Source: Pseudomonadota bacterium (lineage in GTDB: Bacteria > Pseudomonadota > Gammaproteobacteria > Burkholderiales > Burkholderiaceae_C). From it: a DNA stretch of 33,045 nt. Below, piece by piece: positions 16,024 through 23,480 of this stretch. The stretch spans positions 95,779-128,823 of the forward strand of contig JAFEEB010000019.1 of assembly GCA_018241325.1 (NCBI GenBank). Direction: 5' to 3'. Each line of letters begins with the position of its first letter. Position 1 is the first letter of the stretch. A program made the translations under genes and the position numbers. The notes under the pieces are model-generated. The model was not told the origin of the DNA, searched no databases, and saw nothing but the letters and a program-made list of their open reading frames with translations.

Positions 16024-16614
16024 ATGAAGTCTCTGGCCTCTGCGCGCACCACACAGACGATCACGCCGGCCGGGCAGCTCCTGCTCACCATCGAACACGA
16101 CGCCGTTCGAGGCGTCAGCCCTGCCATGCTCCGCTGGTGGTTCGAAAACCTTGGGAAGGAAATGACCTTCAATGGTCAGACCTACCCTCGCTACCTGCTC
16201 TGGCATCCACGAGATCACATCCATTGGGAACTTGCCCAGCGCTCTCCTGATGGGGGATCCGGCAAGGGCGCACATTTTCGCATCGTTGAGGCTTTCGCCG
16301 CCAATCCCGCCTACTACGTGGACTCCACCGAGTGCGTGGAGAAACTTGACGAGGAGGGAATCTCATTGGTCCGGCGCATCGCCGGCGTTGAGATCTTTCG
16401 CCTAGAGCACCGCTTCGGTGAGGTCCCGGCGGGCGCAAGCTACAAATCACGAATGGTTGTCGGTGTCGCCTCAGGCGCGTTCAGGTGGCCGTTCAACCAC
16501 ATTGCCCGGCAAAGGATTTTTTCTGATGCCATGGGTACCGCGTGGCTCACTCACAACGTCGAGGAGGTCAGCATGTTGGAGAACATTGTTCCCAGTTTGT
16601 ACTCCGCACGGTAA
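16024..16614 (+). CDS. Small DAPG-hydrolase-like (PhlG domain) protein
   Basis: A 196-residue protein resembling the core of PhlG, the zinc enzyme that cleaves a C-C bond in 2,4-diacetylphloroglucinol. Visible matches are MLRWWFENLGKEM (about 35-47), YLLWHPRDHIHWEL (57-70) and WLTHNVEEVSMLENIVPSLY (174-193). PhlG's zinc ligands are two His and two Glu, with an HxxxE pair near the end; His177 and Glu181 fit that pair, and His65/His67 and Glu89 are candidates for the others. The protein is shorter than PhlG (just under 300 residues). An in-frame ATG 14 codons upstream has a poorer ribosome-binding site. GC content and third-position bias are visibly lower than in neighbours, and an IS5-type remnant follows, so it was probably acquired horizontally. 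Natural substrate unknown; a phloroglucinol or other beta-diketone-like compound is a guess. Confidence 0.72.
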   Translation: MKSLASARTTQTITPAGQLLLTIEHDAVRGVSPAMLRWWFENLGKEMTFNGQTYPRYLLWHPRDHIHWELAQRSPDGGSGKGAHFRIVEAFAANPAYYVDSTECVEKLDEEGISLVRRIAGVEIFRLEHRFGEVPAGASYKSRMVVGVASGAFRWPFNHIARQRIFSDAMGTAWLTHNVEEVSMLENIVPSLYSAR

Positions 16615-16687
16615 CACCAGAGACCTTTTCAAGGGCCCGTGTCCTCATGCACCGCAGCCTTTCGAACGACCAAGGCGCGACTTTGTC

Positions 16688-16803
16688 ATGACCTGTTCCT
16701 GCAGCGTCAAGGGCGGGCGCCCGACGTACCCCGCCGAGGTCATGGTGCTCATCCTGGTTTTGAAGCGCCGGAAAAACGTCTCTGACGAATGGTGCCGACA
16801 CTT
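16688..16803 (+). pseudogene. Remnant of an IS5-family transposase
   Basis: In the forward frame, the stretch KGGRPTYPAEVMVLILVLKR followed by RKNVSDEWCRHL resembles the N-terminal region of IS5-family transposases, which typically read KGGRPPYPTEVM and then LVLKRLYNLSDEQ. Only about 35 residues remain; there is no catalytic DDE part, and the frame runs into the ribosome-binding site of the next gene. It is a decayed fragment, not a functional gene. The rest of the 16615-16824 gap shows nothing else recognisable. Confidence 0.6.
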
Positions 16804-16824
16804 GAAAAAAAGAGGAGAAATGCC

Positions 16825-17280
16825 ATGCTCGATTTCGCATTCAGTGCAGTCAGCTTGGTTGCTGTGGCGGCGTGGTTGATGTTGGCCCTGGCCTGCGCCG
16901 TGCGCATCGGAGCCGCCCGGCGCCTTGTCTTGTTTGTCGCGGGTCGCGGCGCGCCGATTTTTCTGTCCGCCGTGTACCTGTTCGTTCTGGTTCGATACTG
17001 GGGTTCGACGCCGGGCGGAGGCTTTCAGTCCTTGACCGGCGTGCAGCTGTTGTTTGCCGCGCCCGGCAAAATGCTGGGCGCCTGGACGCACTTCCTGGCC
17101 TTTGACCTGCTAATCGGGCGCTGGATGGTCGACGACGCACTGGGTCCTGGCCGTTCACGCCTGCCGCTGGTGCTCTCGTTGCCGGTGACCTTCATGTTCG
17201 GGCCTCTCGGGTTGTTGCTTTACCTTGGGGGAAGATCCCTGCAGCGCGGCTGGTCGAGAGGGCGCCTGGCAACCCAATGA
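16825..17280 (+). CDS. ABA4-like (DUF4281) membrane protein
   Basis: A 151-residue protein with about four membrane helices. FVLVRYWGSTPGGGFQSLTG, LLFAAPGKMLGAWTHFLAFD, LLIGRWMVDDAL and LPVTFMFGPLGLLLYL match the family named after plant ABA4, which is needed for neoxanthin formation in plants; the bacterial members have no established function. The ATG at 16825 has AGGAGA 8 nt upstream; another ATG five bases earlier is in a different frame and dead. The gene follows the transposase remnant and ends 9 bp before the convergent PPOX-GAF gene. No carotenoid or other isoprenoid gene lies next to it. Family assignment fairly sure, role unknown. Confidence 0.78.
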   Translation: MLDFAFSAVSLVAVAAWLMLALACAVRIGAARRLVLFVAGRGAPIFLSAVYLFVLVRYWGSTPGGGFQSLTGVQLLFAAPGKMLGAWTHFLAFDLLIGRWMVDDALGPGRSRLPLVLSLPVTFMFGPLGLLLYLGGRSLQRGWSRGRLATQ

Positions 17281-17289
17281 AGCATCCCT

Positions 17290-18633
17290 TCAGGCGATCC
17301 ATTCCAGCCGCACCGGCGCGTCCAGGCCCAGGCGGACACGGCCGCGGCCTGCTTTTTCGAGCCGGATTCCGAGCTGGCTTTCCTGCAGCCGTCGCTGCAG
17401 CAGGAGCAGGCGCGCCTCCAGGTTGTCGGCCACCTCGGGCAAGCCCAGGCTGCGGTCCAGGCGCAGCTCACGGTTGCTGAACTCCGTGCGGCCACTTGCG
17501 GCGTGTTCGCGCAGCAGCTTGTACAGGATGGCGCCGGCCACACCCTTGATCAGGTAGGCGTCGTTGACGAACACGCTCCCATTGGCGGCGAAGTGGCGCA
17601 CGCGCAGGGGCTGCCCCTGGGGCGGCGCGGTTGCCACCACCGGTGACGCTGTTTCGGAAGGCTCGTCTGGGCGCTGCAACAGGTCAATGGCGACCGCCAG
17701 TTGCCCGGCCAGGGTCATCAGGGCATCTTCCTCGGGGTAGCGGAACTGCAGGTCCAGTTGGCTCTCGACAAACAGCACGCCCAGCGTGCGCCCGCTGCTC
17801 ACCAGCGGCACCGCCAACTGGCTGTGCGGGTGGGCCAGACCGGGGTAGGGAATGTCGGGGCCGGGCGTGGCCCCGTCGGTCCCCAGATTGCTGCGTAGCG
17901 TGTGGCTGTACAGCGCCGCGTGCGTCACGTGGCCGATGCGCACCGGCGTGGCCTCGCGCGCGGCCACGCCGATCACGCCCTGGCCCAGGCGGATCTCCGA
18001 GCCCACGCCCGAGTGCGGGTAGCCGCAGCTGGCCACGGTGTAGAGCTGGCCGGCGGGTGCGTCCAGCATCAGCACCATGGCGTGCTGAATGGCGAAGTGC
18101 TCGCGCAGGCTGGCCAGCAGCGCCTGCAGCAGCTCGTCCAGCCCGTTGCAGCGTGCCAGGCGCTGGCTGCACAGGCGCAGCGCGCCCAGCAGGTCGGCGC
18201 GCGGGGGCGCGGGTGGCAGGCCTTCACCGGGCAGGGCCTCGACGCGCTCGACCGCATAGATGTCCGAGCCCTTGAGTGCAAACACCTCGGCCATGCCCTC
18301 GTGTGAGGCAATGCCCGCCAACTGGGCCTTCATGCGTTCGAACAGCGCTCCAGTGGTTTCCGTGCGCAGGTAGCGCAGGTGCAGCCGGTAGTAGCGCGCC
18401 GTCACGGGGTCCGTCACCAGCACGTTGGCGCAGGGGTTGGCCAGAATGTTCTGGCGCGTCTTGTTGAAGAACTGGAAGGACAGCGCCACGTGCCCTTCGT
18501 CCACGTAGAACACCTGTGACAGATAGGCCACGTTGGGTGTGCCGTCGGCGGCGCAGGTGGCCGTCATGCCGGGCACTGCGCCTTCGAGACAGGCGCGGAT
18601 GGAGCGCAGGCTCGGATCGGGGCTGTGGGTCAT
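17290..18633 (-). CDS. PPOX flavin-binding domain + GAF + winged-helix-like fusion protein
   Basis: A 447-residue three-part protein. Residues 10-145 resemble the pyridoxamine-phosphate-oxidase (PPOX, FMN-binding split barrel) fold: GMTATCAADGTPNVAYLSQVF, then FFNKTRQNILANPCANVLVTD. Residues 150-315 form a GAF domain, including IRLGQGVIGVAAREATPVRIG and LAVPLVSSGRTLGVLFVES. Residues 345-447 look like a winged helix with an extended wing: KGVAGAILYKLLREH, FSNRELRLDRSLGLPE, DNLEARLLLLQRRLQE and GRGRVRL. The likely job is to sense a redox or small-molecule signal through the barrel or GAF domain and act on DNA or a partner; this is inference. Its start overlaps the stop of the upstream PPOX gene by ATGA, so translation is coupled. 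No transmembrane segment. Confidence 0.8.
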   Translation of the reverse strand: MTHSPDPSLRSIRACLEGAVPGMTATCAADGTPNVAYLSQVFYVDEGHVALSFQFFNKTRQNILANPCANVLVTDPVTARYYRLHLRYLRTETTGALFERMKAQLAGIASHEGMAEVFALKGSDIYAVERVEALPGEGLPPAPPRADLLGALRLCSQRLARCNGLDELLQALLASLREHFAIQHAMVLMLDAPAGQLYTVASCGYPHSGVGSEIRLGQGVIGVAAREATPVRIGHVTHAALYSHTLRSNLGTDGATPGPDIPYPGLAHPHSQLAVPLVSSGRTLGVLFVESQLDLQFRYPEEDALMTLAGQLAVAIDLLQRPDEPSETASPVVATAPPQGQPLRVRHFAANGSVFVNDAYLIKGVAGAILYKLLREHAASGRTEFSNRELRLDRSLGLPEVADNLEARLLLLQRRLQESQLGIRLEKAGRGRVRLGLDAPVRLEWIA

Positions 18634-19121
18634 GGCGTGGGGCGCGCGGGCAGGGGGGTGCCGGCGCGTGCGCCGGGGGTCTGGTCAAACGCGGCTTCGG
18701 GCGTGAACTCGATCGCTACCAGGTCATCGGGCGGCGCCGACAGCATGGCCGCCACAAAGTCGGGGCCAAAACCCAGCAGACCGATGAAGTGCTGCACGGC
18801 CACCCGGTAGCGCCGCAGTGCGGCCTGATCGCTGGGCTCGACGGCGCGGGTGCGCGCGCCGCTCGCCTTGAGTTGCACCGTGCGGTTGGTCGGCGGGTGG
18901 CTGAACACCACGGCAATGGGGCCGCCAGCCTGCAGATCAGCCAGCAGGACTTGCGACTGGCTGGGGCGCAGGAACACGGTGATCTGAGCGCCGTCGGCGC
19001 TGATGCGCGATCCCATGCCGCGCATCAAGCTGGGGCGCAGTTGCGCATCGCGCGAGGCGACGATGACGGACACACCCGAGTCGATCAGGGCGATGTGCTC
19101 CGGGCTCAGCAGGGCGGCCAT
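18630..19121 (-). CDS. PPOX-fold protein (pyridoxamine 5'-phosphate oxidase-like)
   Basis: A 163-residue single-domain protein with the split-barrel pattern of PPOX family members: an N-terminal helix (LSPEHIALIDSGVSVIVASR), then RPSLMRGMGSRIS, ITVFLRPSQSQVLLADLQAG and IAVVFSHPPTNRTVQLKA. The family binds FMN, F420 or heme and often acts in redox handling of small molecules. It lies 10 bp downstream of the ABC permease gene and its stop overlaps the start of the PPOX-GAF gene (ATGA), so it is in the middle of a compact transcription unit. The ATG chosen gives the normal start of the first helix; longer forms run into the permease gene. Cofactor and substrate are not known. Confidence 0.78.
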   Translation of the reverse strand: MAALLSPEHIALIDSGVSVIVASRDAQLRPSLMRGMGSRISADGAQITVFLRPSQSQVLLADLQAGGPIAVVFSHPPTNRTVQLKASGARTRAVEPSDQAALRRYRVAVQHFIGLLGFGPDFVAAMLSAPPDDLVAIEFTPEAAFDQTPGARAGTPLPARPTP

Positions 19122-19131
19122 GGTGGTCGGT

Positions 19132-19932
19132 TCAGCGCCGAAACCGCTGCCGCGTGAAGGCCAGCGCCACCCACAACCCGACGATGGCATACGCCGTCAG
19201 CACCCCGGCCCAGCGCCACGGCTGCTCGGGCCACTGGCCCAAAAACAGCGGGCGCGCCAGCTCGACCGCGGCCGTCAGCGGCAGCCAGTCGGTCACCACG
19301 CGCGCGGCTTCGGGCAGTTGCTCGCGCGGAAAGAACACGCCCGACAAAAACATCATGGGCGAGAGCACCAGCGTGAAGTAGTAGGTGAAGAAGTCGTAGC
19401 CCGGCGCCTTGGCGTTGAACACCAGCGCCATGCTGGCAAAGGTGATGCCCGCGCCCAGCAGGATGGGCACGGCCAGCCACATGCGCGGCGTGCGGCTGAT
19501 GTCCAGCGCCCAGATCACGCCCAGGATGATGGTGACCGAAAACAGCGCCTTGAAGCCCGCCCACAGCATCTCGGCCAGCACCACGTCGTCGAGCTGAACG
19601 GGGGTGTTGAGGATGCCGTCCCAGGTCTTTTGCACGTGCATGCGCGAGAACGCCGAGTACAGCGCCTCGAAGCTGGCCGCGTTCATGGCGCTCATGCACA
19701 CCGAGCCGCTGGCCAGGTACAGGATGTAGGGCACCTGCTGCCCGTGCGTGGCCACCTGGCCGATCATGCTGCCCAGGCCGTAGCCAAAGGCCACCAGCCA
19801 GATCAGCGGCTCGCCAATGTTGGCCAGCAGGCTGGGAATGGCCAGCTTGCGCCACACCAGCCAGTTGCGCCGGAACACCGGCCACCAGCGCAGCGAGGGG
19901 CGTGGTGGGGCCCAGAGGGAAAGGTTGTTCAT
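19132..19932 (-). CDS. ABC-2 type transporter permease (NodJ/DrrB-like)
   Basis: A 266-residue inner-membrane protein with six expected membrane helices and the ABC-2 permease pattern: N-terminal amphipathic WRKLAIPSLLANIGEPLIWL, then LASGSVCMSAMNAASFEALYSAF, and the C-terminal signature SPMMFLSGVFFPREQLPEAA followed by WLPLTAAVELARPLFLG. NodJ and DrrB relatives form the channel of exporters for lipo-oligosaccharides or drugs. The cognate ATPase gene lies upstream on the same strand, separated by 203 bp that contain a repeat unit. Two PPOX genes follow within 10 bp. The exported compound is unknown. Confidence 0.9.
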   Translation of the reverse strand: MNNLSLWAPPRPSLRWWPVFRRNWLVWRKLAIPSLLANIGEPLIWLVAFGYGLGSMIGQVATHGQQVPYILYLASGSVCMSAMNAASFEALYSAFSRMHVQKTWDGILNTPVQLDDVVLAEMLWAGFKALFSVTIILGVIWALDISRTPRMWLAVPILLGAGITFASMALVFNAKAPGYDFFTYYFTLVLSPMMFLSGVFFPREQLPEAARVVTDWLPLTAAVELARPLFLGQWPEQPWRWAGVLTAYAIVGLWVALAFTRQRFRR

Positions 19933-19984
19933 GTCATGGGCCCGTGATGTCCGCTGTCACGCACAACGCAAGACGGGCTGATCG

Positions 19985-20094
19985 CCCTCGCCCCTTTGGG
20001 GAGAGGCAGGGGTGAGGGGCGGCGGCGCTGCGTGATCGCTGCGCGTGTGGATGGGCCCGCGCCCTCACCCCCACCCTCTCCCAGAGGGAGAGGG
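19985..20094. repeat. Inverted-arm intergenic repeat, copy 1 of 2
   Basis: Two arms face each other: 19985-20019 (with CCCCTTTGGGGAGAGG and GGGGTGAGGGG) and 20062-20094 (with CCCTCACCCCCACCC and CTCTCCCAGAGGGAGAGGG). Each arm also has its own small hairpin. The same arrangement occurs at 26503-26599. The unit fills most of the gap between the exporter ATPase and permease genes. If transcribed it could form a long stem that affects expression of the downstream permease. Confidence 0.65.
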
Positions 20095-20135
20095 AGCAAA
20101 CACCGGGGCGCGGCGGGAGTGCGTGTGGTTTCATT

Positions 20136-21083
20136 TCAGCCGTCATCCCGGATTTGCCGACCCGTCAGTTTCAAGAACAAATCTTCCAGATTCGCCGGCC
20201 GATGCAGCGTGCGCAGCTGCGGATGCGCCTCCAGCGCTTGCAGCAGGGCGCGCGCGTGGCGGGTGTAGAAAAACACCGTCTCGCCGCTGGTCTCCACGCG
20301 CTGGGCGTGCGCGGCCAGCGGCGACGCGGCCAGCGCCAGCGCGCCGTTGCCATACACCTCGACCACCTCGGGCTCCAGGTGCTCGGCAATCAAGGCGCGC
20401 GGCGCGCCCTCGGCGATCTTGCGGCCGTGGTCGAGCACCAAGAGGCGCTGGCACAGGCGCTCGGCCTCGTCCATGAAGTGCGTCGTCAGCAAAATCGACT
20501 TGCCCTGCGCCAGCAGCATGTGCAGGCGCTCCCACATCAGGTGGCGCGCCTGCGGGTCCAGGCCCGTGGTGGGCTCGTCCAGCAGCAGCAGGTCGGGGTT
20601 GTTGATCAGCGCGCGCGCCAGCGACAGGCGCCGGCGCATGCCGCCCGACAGCTCGCTGGGCCGTGCCTTGGCCTTGTGCGACAGCGCGGCAAAGGCCAGC
20701 AGCTGCGGCACGCGCTCGGCCAGCGCGGCGCGTTTCAAACCGAAGTAGCGGCCAAACACAAACAGGTTCTCGGCGCAGTCGAAGTCCGGGTCCAGCGAGT
20801 CGAACTGCGACACCACGCCCAGGCGCTGCTTGATGGCCAGCGCGTCGCGCGGCATGGCCAGGGCCGATCCGCCTTCGCGCGCAAAGTAGTGGATCTGCCC
20901 CGCCTCGGGGGCCGTCAGGCCCAGCGCCAGGCGGATGGTGGTGGTCTTGCCCGCGCCGTTGGGGCCGATCACGCCCAGGCATTCGCCCGGCGCGATCGAG
21001 AGCGACACGCCATCGACCACGCGCGTGCCGCCGTAGCTCTTGACGAGCTCGCGGATGTCCAGCAGGGGCAGGGCAGGCGTCAT
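20136..21083 (-). CDS. ABC exporter ATP-binding protein (NodI/DrrA-like)
   Basis: A 315-residue ATPase subunit. Walker A is GPNGAGKTTT, the Q-loop is SQFDSLDPDFDCAENLFVFG, the signature is LSGGMRRRLSLARAL, Walker B is LLLLDEPTTGLDPQ, and the H-loop is TTHFMDEAERL. The C-terminal 80 residues (from EPEVVEVYGNGALALAASP) form the regulatory extension found in DrrA/NodI-type exporters. The ATG selected at 21083 opens a few residues before PLLDIRELVKSYGG; an upstream in-frame ATG adds a low-complexity Ala/Pro stretch and reaches across to the divergent gene's start. It works with the permease encoded downstream, and heads a probable four-gene unit with the two PPOX proteins. Confidence 0.92.
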   Translation of the reverse strand: MTPALPLLDIRELVKSYGGTRVVDGVSLSIAPGECLGVIGPNGAGKTTTIRLALGLTAPEAGQIHYFAREGGSALAMPRDALAIKQRLGVVSQFDSLDPDFDCAENLFVFGRYFGLKRAALAERVPQLLAFAALSHKAKARPSELSGGMRRRLSLARALINNPDLLLLDEPTTGLDPQARHLMWERLHMLLAQGKSILLTTHFMDEAERLCQRLLVLDHGRKIAEGAPRALIAEHLEPEVVEVYGNGALALAASPLAAHAQRVETSGETVFFYTRHARALLQALEAHPQLRTLHRPANLEDLFLKLTGRQIRDDG

Positions 21084-21159
21084 GGGCGGCCATTGTGCCC
21101 GCGCGGCCGGCGGCGGGCGCCGCGCGCCTACACTGGCACTTTCTGCGACAGGAACGATC

Positions 21160-21858
21160 ATGAGCGACTTTGTCTTTGCCCCCCCGGCGCAGGCCAGCGT
21201 GGCCGTGCGCGACAGCCGCCAGCGCTATGCCGTGGGCCGCATCTTTTGCGTGGGCCGCAACTACGCCGCCCACGCGCGCGAGATGGGCGGCAACCCCGAG
21301 CGCGAGCCGCCGTTCTTCTTCAACAAGGCGCCCGCGCACCTGGTGGCCAGCGGCGCCACCGTGCCCTACCCGCCCGGCACGCGCGACTACCACCACGAGA
21401 TGGAGCTGGTGGTGGCCATCGGCGCGCCGGCGTTTCGCATCACGCCCGAGCAGGCTGGGGCCTGCGTGTGGGGTTACGCCTGCGGGCTGGACATGACGCG
21501 GCGCGACCTGCAGGGCGAGGCCAAGAAGGGCGGGCGCCCGTGGAGCTTCGGCAAGGACTTCGAGAACGCCGCCGTCATCGGCGAGCTGGTGCCGGCAGCC
21601 GAGGTGGGGGCCCTGACCGGCGGTCGCATCGAGCTGGCCGTCAACGGCCAGACGCGCCAGCAGGGCGACCTGTCCGACCTGATCTGGAGCGTGCCCGAGG
21701 TCATCGCCAACCTGTCGCAGTACTACCACCTGCGGCCGGGCGATCTGATCTACACCGGCACGCCCGAGGGCGTGAGTGCCGTGCGGCCGGGCGATGTGCT
21801 GGCCGGCCACATCGACGGCGTGGGCGAGATTCAACTGGCCATCGGCCAGCCCGAATAA
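21160..21858 (+). CDS. Fumarylacetoacetate hydrolase (FAH) family protein
   Basis: A 232-residue single-domain FAH-fold enzyme, probably cytoplasmic, of the group that hydrolyses fumarylpyruvate or related acylpyruvates. The conserved blocks are present: FCVGRNYAAHAREMG (residues 29-43), FFFNKAPAHLV, HHEMELVVAIG with metal ligands Glu80 and Glu82, GYACGLDMTRRDLQ with Asp111, WSFGKDFENAAVIG and YTGTPEGVSAVRPGD. Some FAH-family members are oxaloacetate decarboxylases or tautomerases, so the reaction is not certain. The ATG is preceded by AGGAA at 8 nt. The stop is followed immediately by the GTG start of the phosphatidylserine decarboxylase gene, so the two are translated from one transcript. 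No gentisate-pathway genes are adjacent. Confidence 0.9.
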   Translation: MSDFVFAPPAQASVAVRDSRQRYAVGRIFCVGRNYAAHAREMGGNPEREPPFFFNKAPAHLVASGATVPYPPGTRDYHHEMELVVAIGAPAFRITPEQAGACVWGYACGLDMTRRDLQGEAKKGGRPWSFGKDFENAAVIGELVPAAEVGALTGGRIELAVNGQTRQQGDLSDLIWSVPEVIANLSQYYHLRPGDLIYTGTPEGVSAVRPGDVLAGHIDGVGEIQLAIGQPE

Positions 21859-22725
21859 GTGGCGCTGCCCGAGCGCTGGGCCGTCGCGGCCCAATACGCC
21901 CTGCCCAAACAGGCCTTGACGCGCCTGGCCGGTGCCTTTGCAAACGCCCGGCTGGGCGGCCTGACGCAGGCCGTCATCCGCCGCTTTGTGGCGCGCTACG
22001 GCGTGGACATGAGCGAGGCCGCCGAGCCGCGCATCGAGGCCTACGCCTGCTTCAACGACTTCTTCACCCGCGCGCTGCGCGCCGATGCCCGCCCGCTGGC
22101 AGAGGCCGACTATCTGTGCCCGGTCGATGGCGCCATCAGCCAGTTCGGCGCGATCGAGCGCGACCAGATCTTTCAGGCCAAGGGCCACGCCTACAGCACG
22201 CGCGCCTTGCTGGGGGGCGATGCTGCGCTGGCCGCCGAGTTCGACGACGGCCAGTTCGCCACGCTGTACCTGAGCCCGCGCGACTACCACCGCATCCACA
22301 TGCCCTGCGCCGGCCGGCTGCGGCGCATGGTGCATGTGCCGGGCGATCTGTTCTCGGTCAACCCCGTCACGGCGCGTGGGGTGCCGGGCCTGTTTGCGCG
22401 CAACGAGCGCGTGGTGTGCGTGTTCGACACCGCACGCGGGCCCATGGCGCTGGTGCTGGTGGGCGCCACCATCGTCGGCAGCATGGCCACCGTGTGGCAT
22501 GGCGTGGTCAACCCGCCCAGACCGGGCCAGGTGCGGCGCTGGGACTACACCGACCCCGTCGTCGAGCTGGCCCGCGGCGCCGAGATGGGGCGCTTTTTGC
22601 TGGGCTCCACCGTCGTGCTGCTGTGGCCGCGCGGCGCGCTTCGATTCAACCCCGGCTGGGCGCCGGCGGGTGCCGTCCGCATGGGCGAGGCCATGGGGCA
22701 ATGGGCCCCATCGCCGGCCCCATAA
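21859..22725 (+). CDS. psd: Phosphatidylserine decarboxylase proenzyme
   Basis: A 288-residue pyruvoyl enzyme that converts phosphatidylserine to phosphatidylethanolamine at the inner membrane. The self-cleavage motif LGST is at 248-251, so Ser250 becomes the pyruvoyl group and the protein splits into a large beta and a small alpha chain. The charge-relay residues Asp90 (CPVDGAIS) and His147 (YHRIHMP) are present, as are [10 protein letters not shown] (65-74) and GDLFSVNP (162-169). Translation starts at GTG directly behind the stop of the FAH-family gene; the next in-frame ATG is at codon 51, inside the domain. Length and motifs fit the E. coli-type enzyme. Confidence 0.93.
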   Translation: MALPERWAVAAQYALPKQALTRLAGAFANARLGGLTQAVIRRFVARYGVDMSEAAEPRIEAYACFNDFFTRALRADARPLAEADYLCPVDGAISQFGAIERDQIFQAKGHAYSTRALLGGDAALAAEFDDGQFATLYLSPRDYHRIHMPCAGRLRRMVHVPGDLFSVNPVTARGVPGLFARNERVVCVFDTARGPMALVLVGATIVGSMATVWHGVVNPPRPGQVRRWDYTDPVVELARGAEMGRFLLGSTVVLLWPRGALRFNPGWAPAGAVRMGEAMGQWAPSPAP

Positions 22726-22731
22726 TTTTAC

Positions 22732-22749
22732 AAATCAAACGCTTGATTT
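22732..22749. promoter_or_regulatory. Palindromic operator, probably for the TetR regulator
   Basis: AAATCAAAC-GCTTGATTT is an 18-bp palindrome with one mismatched pair in an AT-rich strip, 28 bp upstream of the TetR start codon. Position and symmetry are typical of a TetR-family autoregulatory site that would control the whole downstream acyl-CoA cluster. I did not find a second copy upstream of other genes in the window. Confidence 0.55.
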
Positions 22750-22777
22750 AATTCTCGGGCCGGCCTATGCTTGGCGC

Positions 22778-23461
22778 ATGGTCCAGACAACTTTGCACGC
22801 AACGGCGCCGCGGCGTGGGCGCCCGCGCAAGAGCGCCGAGGAGCGCGACGAAAGCCGCCGCCGCGCCGACTTGGTGCGCGCCGCCGCGCGCCTGTTTCGC
22901 AAGCAGGGCTTCGACGGCACCAGCACGCGCGACATCGCGACGGCCGCGGACATGCAAAGCGGCTCGCCGTTTTATTACTTCGACAGCAAGAGCGCCATAT
23001 TGGCCGCGGTGATGCAAAGCGGCATGGCCGACGCCACGGCGCGCCAGGCCAAGGCGCTGCAGGCCCTGGACGACGACGCATCGCCGCGCGAGCAGTTGCG
23101 CGCGCTGATTCGCCAGCATCTTCAGGTGTGCCTGGGCAAGGGCAGCGATTTCATCCCGGTGATGCTGTACGAGTGGCACACGCTCTCGCCCGCCCAGCGC
23201 GGCGCCATCGCCAGCCAGAAGGATGCGTACGAAGCGGCCTGGATGCCGGTGCTCCACGGCCTGCACCAGGCCGGGTCGTTGCGCGCCGATCCGCAGGTCG
23301 CGCGGCTGTTCGTCTTCGGCGCGCTGAACTGGACGGTGCAGTGGTTCCGCCCCGGCGGCCCGCTGACGCTGGATGGCCTGACCGAGCAAGCCATGCAGTT
23401 GTTCGTCGGCGAGGCCTCCGATCGCAAGGGGCCGCGTGCGCGCGCCACCTCCAAAACGTAA
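22778..23461 (+). CDS. TetR family transcriptional regulator
   Basis: A 227-residue regulator. An Arg-rich N-terminal tail (PRRGRPRKSAEERDESRRR) leads into the helix-turn-helix: AARLFRKQGFDGTSTRDIAT then AADMQSGSPFYYFDSKSAIL (about residues 36-75), the standard TetR pattern. The C-terminal part is the ligand-binding helical domain. The gene is the first of a same-strand cluster, 19 bp ahead of the carboxylase beta gene, and a palindrome lies in its promoter region, so it probably represses its own operon until an acyl-CoA or related ligand binds. This role is inferred from context; the ligand is unknown. Confidence 0.92.
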   Translation: MVQTTLHATAPRRGRPRKSAEERDESRRRADLVRAAARLFRKQGFDGTSTRDIATAADMQSGSPFYYFDSKSAILAAVMQSGMADATARQAKALQALDDDASPREQLRALIRQHLQVCLGKGSDFIPVMLYEWHTLSPAQRGAIASQKDAYEAAWMPVLHGLHQAGSLRADPQVARLFVFGALNWTVQWFRPGGPLTLDGLTEQAMQLFVGEASDRKGPRARATSKT

Positions 23462-23480
23462 ACACCGTCAGGACTCTCCC

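Noticed and set aside
20143-22751. Open frames of over 850 codons on both strands across the ABC ATPase, FAH and psd genes
   Set aside because: They are high-GC shadow frames with Arg/Ala/Gly-rich translations and no motifs; the true genes in other frames account for the region.
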